A stretch of DNA of 64,000 nt from NCBI RefSeq assembly GCF_041435015.1, contig NZ_CP107989.1, forward strand, positions 1,488,001 to 1,552,000, given 5' to 3'. This DNA comes from Streptomyces canus. GTDB lineage: Bacteria; Actinomycetota; Actinomycetes; Streptomycetales; Streptomycetaceae. How positions within the stretch are numbered: the first letter of the stretch is position 1; every line of letters starts with the position of its first letter. A model generated the notes under the pieces. That model did not search any database, had not been told where the DNA came from, and saw only the letters and a program-made list of their open reading frames with translations. The position numbers and the translations under genes were made by a program. This document shows, in pieces, positions 17,737-25,368 of this stretch.

Positions 17737-19611
17737 ATGAGCAGCACCACCCGCCTGACCGTCGCCCAAGCCCTCGTGCGGTTCCTCTCCGTCCAGTACA
17801 CGGAGCGGGACGGCGTACGGCACCGGCTGATCGCCGGGACCTGGGGCATCTTCGGCCACGGCAACGTGGCCGGCATCGGGCAGGCCCTCCTGGAGGCGGG
17901 TGAGGACGCGATGCCGTTCCACCAGGGCCGCAACGAGCAGGCGATGGTCCACGCGGCCGTGGGCCACGCCCGCCAGCTGAACCGCCTCTCGGCGCAGGCG
18001 GTCACGACGTCGATCGGCCCGGGCGCCACGAACCTGGTCACCGGCGCGGCCCTGGCGACGATCAACCGCCTCCCGGTCCTGCTCCTGCCCGGCGACTACT
18101 TCGCCACCCGCGCCGCCGACCCGCTCCTGCAGCAGCTGGAGCATCCGACGGAGGCGGACGTGTCGGTGAACGACACCCTGCGCCCGGTGTCCCGCTTCTT
18201 CGACCGCGTCCATCGCCCCGAGGCCCTGATCCCCGCCGCCCTCCAGGCCATGCGGGTCCTCGCCGACCCGGCCGAGACCGGCGCGGTCACCCTCGCCCTC
18301 CCCCAGGACGTGCAGGCGGAGGCGTACGACTGGCCGACGGAGTTCTTCGCCGAGCGGGTGTGGCGGGTACGGCGTCCCGCGCCCGACCCGGTGGAGCTGG
18401 CGGAGGCGACGCGGGCGATCCTGGGAGCCGCGCGCCCGCTGATCGTGGCGGGCGGAGGGGTCCACCACAGCGAGGCCGAGGAGGCGTTGAAGGCCTTCGC
18501 GGACGCCACCGGCATCCCCGTCACGTCCACCCAGGCGGGCAAGGGCTCCCTGCGCCACGACCACCCCGCCGAACTGGGCGGCATCGGCCACACCGGTACG
18601 GCCGTCGCCGACGACCTCGCGCGCACCGCGGACCTGGTCATCGGCGTGGGCACGCGGTACTCCGACTTCACCACCGCCTCCGGCACCCTCTTCCAGAACC
18701 CGGACGTCCGCTTCCTCAACCTGAACATCACCTCCTTCGACGCCCACAAGCTGGCCGCGCGGACGCTCGTGTGCGATGCGCGAGCAGGTCTGGAGGCGCT
18801 CACGTCGGCGCTGGAGGGCCACCGTGTGAACGCGGCCTACGCGGCCGAGTACGGCGCGGGCAAGGAGCGCTGGGAGCGGGTCGTGACCCGGGCCTTCGAC
18901 GCCGCGGACGAGAACGCGGTGCCGACCCAGACCCAGTTGCTGGGCGCGCTGGACGCGATCGTCGGCGACGAGGACGTGGTGATCAACGCGGCCGGCTCGC
19001 TCCCCGGCGACCTGCACAAGCTGTGGCGGGCCCGCAGCCCCCGCCAGTACCACCTGGAGTACGGCTACTCCTGCATGGGTTACGAGATCCCGGCCGCGAT
19101 CGGCGTGCAGCAGGCGACGCCGGACACCCCGGTGTGGGCGCTGGTCGGCGACGGCACCTACCTGATGATGCCGACGGAACTCGTCACCGCCGTCCAGGAG
19201 GGCCTGCCGATCAACCTGGTCCTCATCCAGAACCATGGCTACGCCTCGATCGGCGGGCTTTCGGAGTCGGTGGGCGGCGAGCGGTTCGGCACCGCCTACC
19301 GCTACCGGGCGGCCGACGGCACCTTCAGCGGCGCCCCGCTGCCGGTCGACCTGGCCGCGAACGCGGCGAGCCTCGGCATGGACGTGCTGCGCGCCAAGAC
19401 CGTACGGGAGCTGCGCGAGGCCCTGGCCACCGCCCGCGCCTCGGACCGGCCGACCTGCGTCTACGTCGAGACGGACACCGCGACCCCGACCGCTCCCCCG
19501 GCGGAGGCCTGGTGGGACGTGCCGGTGGCGGAGACGGCGTCGCGCGAGGCCGCCGTGGCGGCGAGGACGGAGTACGACCGTCAGGCAGCCGCTCGCCGCA
19601 CCCACCTCTGA
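17737..19611 (+). CDS. iolD: 3D-(3,5/4)-trihydroxycyclohexane-1,2-dione hydrolase (IolD)
   Basis: A 624-residue thiamine-diphosphate enzyme that opens the ring of 3D-trihydroxycyclohexane-1,2-dione in inositol catabolism. The N-terminal PYR domain carries FHQGRNEQAMVHAAVGHARQ and the glutamate typical of ThDP enzymes. The central domain has the STQAGKGSL motif. The C-terminal PP domain carries the ThDP/Mg signature beginning VGDGTYLMMPTELVTAVQEG near residue 470, with NHGYASIGGLS. The ATG at 17737 is preceded by GGAGAAG; the frame is open further upstream but that part looks non-coding. Confidence 0.95.
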   Translation: MSSTTRLTVAQALVRFLSVQYTERDGVRHRLIAGTWGIFGHGNVAGIGQALLEAGEDAMPFHQGRNEQAMVHAAVGHARQLNRLSAQAVTTSIGPGATNLVTGAALATINRLPVLLLPGDYFATRAADPLLQQLEHPTEADVSVNDTLRPVSRFFDRVHRPEALIPAALQAMRVLADPAETGAVTLALPQDVQAEAYDWPTEFFAERVWRVRRPAPDPVELAEATRAILGAARPLIVAGGGVHHSEAEEALKAFADATGIPVTSTQAGKGSLRHDHPAELGGIGHTGTAVADDLARTADLVIGVGTRYSDFTTASGTLFQNPDVRFLNLNITSFDAHKLAARTLVCDARAGLEALTSALEGHRVNAAYAAEYGAGKERWERVVTRAFDAADENAVPTQTQLLGALDAIVGDEDVVINAAGSLPGDLHKLWRARSPRQYHLEYGYSCMGYEIPAAIGVQQATPDTPVWALVGDGTYLMMPTELVTAVQEGLPINLVLIQNHGYASIGGLSESVGGERFGTAYRYRAADGTFSGAPLPVDLAANAASLGMDVLRAKTVRELREALATARASDRPTCVYVETDTATPTAPPAEAWWDVPVAETASREAAVAARTEYDRQAAARRTHL

Positions 19612-19646
19612 TGGCCCGCCCCCGACCCTTTGAGGGAGGTACCCCC

Positions 19647-20432
19647 ATGGCGAAGCCCGGCGACACGTCACGTGCCGCGACCGCCCCCGCGCTCGACTCC
19701 CTGGACTTCGCCCTGGACCGGGGCAGTCCGGTGCCCCTGTACTACCAGCTCGCCCGGCAGCTGGAGGCGGCGATCGAGCACGGGGCGCTCGCCCCGGGAA
19801 ACCTCCTGGGCAACGAGATCGACCTCTCGATCCGCCTCGGCCTGGGCCGCCCGACCGTCCGCCAGGCCATCCAGACCCTGGTGGAGAAGGGCCTGCTGGT
19901 CCGCCGGCGCGGGGTGGGCACGCAGGTGGTGCACAGCCAGGTCAAGCGCCCCCTGGAGCTCAGCAGCCTCTACGACGACCTGGAGGCGGCCGGGCAGGGT
20001 CCGGCGACGCGGGTCGTGCGCAACGAGACCGTGTCGGCGTCCGCCGACGTGGCGGCCGCGCTGTCGGTCCCGGAGGGCAGCGAGGTCACGGCGCTCGAGC
20101 GCCTGCGGCTGACCCACGGCCAGCCCGTGGCCCTCCTCTGCAACTACCTGCCCACCGACCTCCTCCACCTCGACAGCGACCGCCTGGAGGCCACCGGCCT
20201 CTACCGCATGCTGCGCACCGCCGGCATCACCCTGCACAGCGCCCGCCAGACCATCGGCGCCCGCTCCGCCACCGCGGAGGAGGCCGCCCGCCTCGACGAG
20301 GAGGCGGGCGCGGCGGTCCTGACGATGCAACGCACGGCCTATGACGACACCGGCCGCCCGGTCGAGTACGGCACCCACATCTACCGGGCGTCGCGGTACG
20401 CCTTCGACTTCCGGCTGCTGGTCAGGCCCTGA
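19647..20432 (+). CDS. GntR-family regulator with UTRA domain (HutC type), likely inositol regulator
   Basis: A 261-residue regulator. The winged HTH spans about residues 30-100 (VPLYYQLARQLEAAIEHGAL ... LGLGRPTVRQAIQTLVEKGLL), and the UTRA ligand-binding domain follows (TRVVRNETVSASADVAAAL ... TAYDDTGRPVEYGTHIYRASRYAF). GGAGGT lies 6 nt upstream of the ATG at 19647; an ATG at 19611 that overlaps the iolD stop is less likely. It is co-directional with iolC and iolD, and probably controls the divergent promoters at 16.4 kb. Confidence 0.93.
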   Translation: MAKPGDTSRAATAPALDSLDFALDRGSPVPLYYQLARQLEAAIEHGALAPGNLLGNEIDLSIRLGLGRPTVRQAIQTLVEKGLLVRRRGVGTQVVHSQVKRPLELSSLYDDLEAAGQGPATRVVRNETVSASADVAAALSVPEGSEVTALERLRLTHGQPVALLCNYLPTDLLHLDSDRLEATGLYRMLRTAGITLHSARQTIGARSATAEEAARLDEEAGAAVLTMQRTAYDDTGRPVEYGTHIYRASRYAFDFRLLVRP

Positions 20433-20451
20433 CCGGGCACGGCGAGCAGAA

Positions 20452-21435
20452 TCAGTGCGCCGAGTCCAACCGCGCCCGCTGCTCCCCCGTGAGCTCCAGA
20501 TCGATCGCCGCCAGGTTCTCCTCCAGCTGAGCCACCGACGACATCCCGACCAGCGGGACGATCGGCAGGTCGCCGCCTGCCTGCCAGGCCAGGACGACCT
20601 GGTTGACGGTCGCGCCCGTCTCCTTCGCCACCTCGGTCAGAGCCTTCAGACGAGCCGGCGTGCCCGAGTGGTCGAAGTCGGCGGGGAGGCGGTCCGGGTG
20701 GGTGTAGGCGCCCTTCAGGAGGGGTGAGTACGCGACCAGGGTGAGGCCGGGCTCCGCGCGCAGGTAGCTCAGCAGGTCCGCGCCCGCGTGACCGAGGCTG
20801 CCGTCGGGGAAGAGGGGGTCCGGGACGTCGGTGCGGGGGCGCAGGTGGCTGTGGGCGTACTGGAGGACCTCGTAGGCGGGAAGACCGGCCGCCGCCGCCA
20901 GGGCGCGGGCCCGTTCCACCCGCCACACCGCGTGGTTGCTCACGCCCAGCAGGCCCACCGTGCCCTCGGCGACCAGTTCGGCGAATCCCTCCACCGTTTC
21001 CTGGAGCGGGACTCGGTGGTCCTCGATGTGCGCGTAGAGCAGGTCCAGCTTCGACACACCCAGGCGTTCCCGGCTGCGTTCCGCGGCCTCCCGGATCACC
21101 TTCGCCGACAGTCCCTCCGCGTTGTCGAGGTAGCTCGTGCCGGGCGCCAGGGGCCGGGCGCCGAGCTTCGTGGCGATGACGATCTCGTCTCCGACGCCGC
21201 GGCTGCGCCGCCACCGGCCGAGCAGTTCCTCGCTCTGGCCGCCCTGACCGCCGTCCTCCCAGAAGGCGTAGTTGTCGGACGTGTCGATGAAGTTGCCGCC
21301 GGCCTCGACATAGCGGTCGAGGACGGCGAAGGAGGTCTCCTCGTCGGTCCGTGAGCCGAACAGCATCGCGCCGAGCGCGAGGACGCTGACCTCGCGGCGG
21401 GTCGCCGGATCGGTGCCGATGGTGCGGTACTTCAT
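20452..21435 (-). CDS. Aldo/keto reductase
   Basis: A 327-residue (beta/alpha)8-barrel NADPH-dependent oxidoreductase. Catalytic-tetrad context is visible: NFIDTSDNYAFWE (Asp and Tyr, about residues 50-62), VIATKLGARP (Lys), and LLYAHIEDHRVPLQE (His). The C-terminal cofactor segment includes PLVGMSSVAQLEENLAAID. GGAGG lies about 8 nt upstream of the ATG at 21435; the frame extends 13 codons further without a ribosome site. It is convergent with the GntR gene. The substrate is unknown. Confidence 0.92.
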   Translation of the reverse strand: MKYRTIGTDPATRREVSVLALGAMLFGSRTDEETSFAVLDRYVEAGGNFIDTSDNYAFWEDGGQGGQSEELLGRWRRSRGVGDEIVIATKLGARPLAPGTSYLDNAEGLSAKVIREAAERSRERLGVSKLDLLYAHIEDHRVPLQETVEGFAELVAEGTVGLLGVSNHAVWRVERARALAAAAGLPAYEVLQYAHSHLRPRTDVPDPLFPDGSLGHAGADLLSYLRAEPGLTLVAYSPLLKGAYTHPDRLPADFDHSGTPARLKALTEVAKETGATVNQVVLAWQAGGDLPIVPLVGMSSVAQLEENLAAIDLELTGEQRARLDSAH

Positions 21436-21522
21436 GATGATTCCCTCCCGTGTGTACCCGTCTTCGGGGCACACCCGGGAGTCTTCATCTTGAAGCGCAC
21501 TTCAAGTCAAGGGCCCGCGTGG

Positions 21523-22185
21523 TCATTTGGCGAACGGGCCCTCCAGCGCCGCCCACTGGAGCAGCATGATGGTCTTGGCGTCGGCGATCTCCCCGGTACG
21601 GATCATCTCCAGGGCCCTGCGGAAGGGCAGTTCGAGGATCTCGATGTCCTCGCCCTCCTCGTCGAGGCCGCCGCCCTCGTGCGTGCGGGTCGACGGGGCG
21701 TACTCGGCGGCGTAGAAGCTGACCCGCTCCGTGACCGAACCGGGGCTCATGTAGACGTCGAAGACGTGCCGGACCTCGCCGATGGTGTGCCCGGTCTCCT
21801 CGACGACCTCGCGCCGTACGGCGATCTCGGGGTGCTCGTCATCGTCGTCGAGCAGGCCGCCGGGAGTCTCGATCAGCAGTCCGTCGGGGTGTCCGTTGAC
21901 GTACACCGGGAAGCGGAACTGGCGGGTGAGCAGGACGGTTTCGCGTTCGGTGTCGTACAGCAGCATGGTGGCGCCGTTGCCACGGTCGTGGGTCTCGCGC
22001 TGCTGAGTGCTCCAGCTCCCGTCGGCGTGCTGGATGTCGAAGGTCGTGGCCCGTTCGACGTACCAGTGACTGGACAGCAGTTTCACATCGCGGACCTTGA
22101 CGCGCGGGTTGCCGGTCAGGTTCAGGCCGGTGCGGTCGAGTCCGGTGCGGCCCCGGCCGTCGGGAGTGTCGATGCCCTCGGTCAT
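21523..22185 (-). CDS. Nudix hydrolase, NudK/ADP-sugar pyrophosphatase-like
   Basis: A 220-residue Nudix protein. The Nudix box appears as GGLLDDDDEHPEIAVRREVV then EETGH near residue 112, with one extra residue compared with the canonical Gx5Ex7REUxEE spacing. Upstream LTRQFRFPVYVNGHPDGLLI and downstream FYAAEY fit the GDP-mannose/ADP-ribose pyrophosphatase branch (NudK, NudF), which cleaves nucleotide sugars. The substrate cannot be fixed from sequence. It is divergent from the acyltransferase fusion gene. Confidence 0.9.
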   Translation of the reverse strand: MTEGIDTPDGRGRTGLDRTGLNLTGNPRVKVRDVKLLSSHWYVERATTFDIQHADGSWSTQQRETHDRGNGATMLLYDTERETVLLTRQFRFPVYVNGHPDGLLIETPGGLLDDDDEHPEIAVRREVVEETGHTIGEVRHVFDVYMSPGSVTERVSFYAAEYAPSTRTHEGGGLDEEGEDIEILELPFRRALEMIRTGEIADAKTIMLLQWAALEGPFAK

Positions 22186-22318
22186 CGGACACCTGCCGGA
22201 CGGGGGGAGGAGCAGGAGAAGTGCGCGTTGGTCATGACCGCTTCTACCATTCCGGGGCGGGCCGCGTCGCGCACGGCACCCCTTCCCCCGCGGGCCTCGC
22301 GCTGCTTAGCGTGCTCGT

Positions 22319-24721
22319 ATGGATCATCCGTCGCAGCCGTCCGTACGGCACTTCGACCACTGCCCCTGGCTCTTCGCCGACGCGGCGACCGAAGAACAGC
22401 GCGCCGCGCAGCGGGAGGTGCAGCGGACCGTCGGCGGCGACACCGGGATCGGTGAGCGGTGTTACGTCGCCGAGTCCGCGGCGGTGTTCCCGGACCGGCT
22501 GCGGCTCGGCGACGACTCGTACATCGCCGCGCACGCCTATGTCACCGGGGAGTTGGACACCGGCTCCCACTGCACGCTCAACCCCTTCACCACGGTGCGC
22601 GGGAACGTCGTACTCGGTGACGGCGTACGCATCGGCGCCCACACCTCGCTGCTCGGCTTCAACCACTCCATGGCTCCCGACCGGCCCGTTTACCGCCAGC
22701 CGCTCACCAGCCGGGGCATCCGGGTCGGCGACGACGTCTGGATCGGCTCCCATGTGATCGTCGTGGACGGCGTGACCATCGGCGATCACTGCGTGATCGG
22801 GGCGGGAGCGGTGGTCACGAGGAATCTGCCGGCGTGGTCGGTGGCCGCGGGGAACCCTGCACGAGTGCTGCGGGACCGGCGAGAGGTGCGGGGGATGAGG
22901 GCGGCTGCGGCTGCGACTCCGGCTCTGCCAGGGATGCGGCCGGATGACGGCCGTACACCGACGACCCGCCCGGCACGCGACCCCGAGCCCGGGGCGGCCC
23001 CCGCCGACAATCCGCAGCCGGCAGCGCACGATCGGCGGGCGGGGTGGGTGGCGGGGGCGGCGAACGCCGAGGCGGCTGCGGCTGCGCCGGGTAGACAGCC
23101 GGATGACAGCTGTACGCCTACCACCCACCCGGCACCCGACCCCGAGCCCGGGGCGGCCGCCGGCGACCAGGAGCGGGCGCCGCACGATCGACGGGAGGTG
23201 CAGGTGGCGGGGACAGCGGACTCCGAGGCAGCTGCGGCTGCGCCGGGGAAACGGCAGGATGACGGCCGCACGCCTACCGACTGCCCGGCACGCGACCCCG
23301 AGCCCGGAGCGGCCCCCGCCGACAATCCGCAGCTGGCAGCGCACGATCGGCGGGCGGTGTGGGTGGCGGGGGCGGCGAACGCCGAGGCGGCTGCGGCTGC
23401 GCCGGGGAGACAGCCGGATGACAGCTGTACGCCTACCCCCCGCCCGGCACCCGACCCGGGGGAGCCGCACGATCGGCGGGCGGTGCGGGTGGCGGGGGCG
23501 GCGGACGCCGAGGTGGCTGCGGCCGTGGGTGCCGAGGTGGCGGATCTGTCAGGGATACGGCCAGGGGGCGACCGTACGCCTACCGCCCGCCCCGCACCCG
23601 ACCCCCGCACAGCCACCCTGGCTGCCTTCGCCGACACCGCCCGGGATCAGGCTGCCGGACTCCTCGACCGTTGCTGGGACGGTGAGCGGTACGTCGATCG
23701 GCCCGGCGCCGTTCCCACCGTGCGGGCTCACTGCGACGCCGTGGAGATCGCCGACCTGTTGCTCGGGGCTGTGCCGGAGCACTTGTCCACCGAGGAGCAC
23801 ATCGGGCGGCTGAGCGGGCTCCAGGATCCGAAGAGCGGTCTCGTGCCGGAGTTCGGCGAGCCGCTGCCGGTGGCGGACGCCGACGGGTTCATCGGGGAGG
23901 GAGCGGCGCTGTACCACGTGCTGTGCGTGGGCTACGCCCTCGATCTGCTGGGCCCCGGGATCCCCCATCCGGTGCGCGGCGTACGGGACATGACGGCACG
24001 TCAACTCATCGTACGGCTGGAGGCGTTGCCCTGGCTCACGGGTGCGTGGGGCGCAGGCGCCTGGGTCGACAGCCTTGCTACCGCCGCCCATTGGAACCTG
24101 CGGCACGACGACGGCGGCGACAGCGGCCACGGGACGCCGGAGGCGCTGTTCGGGTGGCTGCTGACCAGGGCCGATCCCTGGACCGGGCTATGGGGCAGCC
24201 CCTCTGCCGAGGAGGGCCGGCTCCAGGTGGTCAACGGCTACTACCGGCTGACGCGGGGCTCGTTCGCGCAGTTCGGGCTGCCGGTGCCGTATCCGGAACG
24301 GGTCGTGGACGCGGTCCTGGACCACGCGCGCGACGCCCGGCACTTCGGTCCCGGCCGGGAGAACGCCTGCAATGTGCTGGATGTCGCCCATCCCCTGTGG
24401 CTGTGCACCCAGCAGCTCGGGCGCGGCGCCGACGGCTACCGCTCCGGCGAGATCCACGACTGGGCCGAGCGACAACTGGCCACGGTTCTGCCGCGCTGGC
24501 AGGACGGCCGGGGCTTCGGCTTCGGCCCGGGCGCCGCCGGCCCCGGACCCGAGCCCGGGCTCCAGGGCACGGAGATGTGGCTCGCCATCGTCTGGTACCT
24601 CGCCGACCTGCTGGGCCGCACCGCCGAACTGGGTTACCGCCCCCGCGGCATCCACCGCCCAGAACCGGCCCGACAGGGAATCACGGGCCTGAGCCGAGCC
24701 GGCGGAGCTTCGGGGTCCTGA
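22319..24721 (+). CDS. Hexapeptide-repeat acyltransferase fused through a repetitive linker to a helical domain
   Basis: An 800-residue three-part protein. Residues about 1-190 form a left-handed beta-helix acyltransferase domain of the CysE/LacA type (repeats such as CYVAESAAVF, VLGDGVRIGAHTSLLGFNHS, DDVWIGSHVIVVDGVTIGDH, VIGAGAVVTRNLP). Residues about 205-425 are a low-complexity Pro/Ala/Arg-rich linker made of roughly four tandem 53-residue units. Residues about 430-780 are a helical domain (VRAHCDAVEIADLLLG, GSFAQFGLPVPYPERVVDAV, NACNVLDVAHPLWLC) resembling alpha/alpha-barrel carbohydrate proteins. I see no ribosome site before the ATG; a TAGCGT hexamer at 22306-22311 would suit a leaderless transcript. 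Confidence 0.82.
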   Translation: MDHPSQPSVRHFDHCPWLFADAATEEQRAAQREVQRTVGGDTGIGERCYVAESAAVFPDRLRLGDDSYIAAHAYVTGELDTGSHCTLNPFTTVRGNVVLGDGVRIGAHTSLLGFNHSMAPDRPVYRQPLTSRGIRVGDDVWIGSHVIVVDGVTIGDHCVIGAGAVVTRNLPAWSVAAGNPARVLRDRREVRGMRAAAAATPALPGMRPDDGRTPTTRPARDPEPGAAPADNPQPAAHDRRAGWVAGAANAEAAAAAPGRQPDDSCTPTTHPAPDPEPGAAAGDQERAPHDRREVQVAGTADSEAAAAAPGKRQDDGRTPTDCPARDPEPGAAPADNPQLAAHDRRAVWVAGAANAEAAAAAPGRQPDDSCTPTPRPAPDPGEPHDRRAVRVAGAADAEVAAAVGAEVADLSGIRPGGDRTPTARPAPDPRTATLAAFADTARDQAAGLLDRCWDGERYVDRPGAVPTVRAHCDAVEIADLLLGAVPEHLSTEEHIGRLSGLQDPKSGLVPEFGEPLPVADADGFIGEGAALYHVLCVGYALDLLGPGIPHPVRGVRDMTARQLIVRLEALPWLTGAWGAGAWVDSLATAAHWNLRHDDGGDSGHGTPEALFGWLLTRADPWTGLWGSPSAEEGRLQVVNGYYRLTRGSFAQFGLPVPYPERVVDAVLDHARDARHFGPGRENACNVLDVAHPLWLCTQQLGRGADGYRSGEIHDWAERQLATVLPRWQDGRGFGFGPGAAGPGPEPGLQGTEMWLAIVWYLADLLGRTAELGYRPRGIHRPEPARQGITGLSRAGGASGS
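22941..23609 (+). repeat. In-frame tandem repeat, about 4.3 copies of a 147-159 bp unit
   Basis: Copies begin at 22941, 23100, 23256, 23415 and, partially, 23562 (spacings 159, 156, 159 and 147 bp, all multiples of three). Each encodes a DD(G/S)(R/C)TPT - Arg/Pro - DPEPGAA - HDRR - VAG - AEAAAAAPG pattern. Copies 1 and 3 are more alike, as are 2 and 4, so the array may have arisen by duplication of a two-unit block. The repeats form the linker of the fusion protein. Confidence 0.85.
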
Positions 24722-25118
24722 CCGATCGACGGACCATCGGCGTTCTGGACGGACTCGACCGCTTTCGGAGTCCACCATTCCGGATGCTCCCACGGGACAT
24801 CGAGCCTCAGCCAATCCGACAGAACCTCAGGCACCCGGCCGTCCCAACGGAACATCGACCCCTGGCCGATTTGCACGGGACATAGCGGTCCCGGCCGACC
24901 GCACCGCCTCGGAGCCCGGCCGACCCGACAGGCCCCCGGAATCCCGGGACACCCGCCCACCCGACAGGACATCAGCCCCGTCCCCGCCGATCCGACAAAC
25001 CCCCCGAACTTCCCCGCAGCCCGCCCGACTCCGCGCCGAACCGACCGTCAGCCCGCGAAGTCGCCGCGCCCCGGTCCAAGCCTGACCACCGGTCCGCGCA
25101 CCGGCGCCGCACCCTTCC
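24722..25118. other. Intergenic stretch without a convincing gene
   Basis: About 400 bp of GC-rich sequence between two inward-facing genes. It contains scattered copies of short motifs such as CCGACAGG, GGACATC and CCCGGCCGACC but no open frame with a ribosome site or recognisable domain. It looks like degenerate repetitive spacer. Confidence 0.5.
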
Positions 25119-25358
25119 TCAGCGCCGCCTCCAAGGCAGCACCGCCGGATCCGCCTCCGCACTCTCCACCCGGTGCAACGCCTCCCCGATCGCCTCCCCG
25201 ATCTCGGCGAGTTGGCGCACCTGCTCCCGGCTGAGCGCGTCGAAGACGGCCCGGCGCACTGCTTCGACGTGTCCGGGAGCGGCCTGCTCCAGCAGGGTCA
25301 TGCCCTCGTCGGTGAGGACGGCGAGCCGGCCGCGTCCATCCGCGGGGTCCTCGATCAC
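25119..25358 (-). pseudogene. 5'-truncated MarR-family regulator
   Basis: The 79-codon frame begins IEDPADGRGRLAVLTDEGM and continues through a C-terminal dimerisation helix (HVEAVRRAVFDALSREQVRQ). This is the wing and C-terminal half of a MarR protein; the N-terminal helices and recognition helix (normally some 60-70 further residues) are missing. The homology stops a few codons upstream of the GTG, about 10 bp from the end of the DUF4132 gene. It looks like a gene whose 5' part was replaced by a recombination event. Confidence 0.75.
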
Positions 25359-25368
25359 TCGCGCGGGT

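Noticed and set aside
22941..23609. Regular repeats considered as a CRISPR array
   Set aside because: Units are about 150-160 bp, contiguous, without short conserved repeats and unique spacers, and are in frame with a protein.
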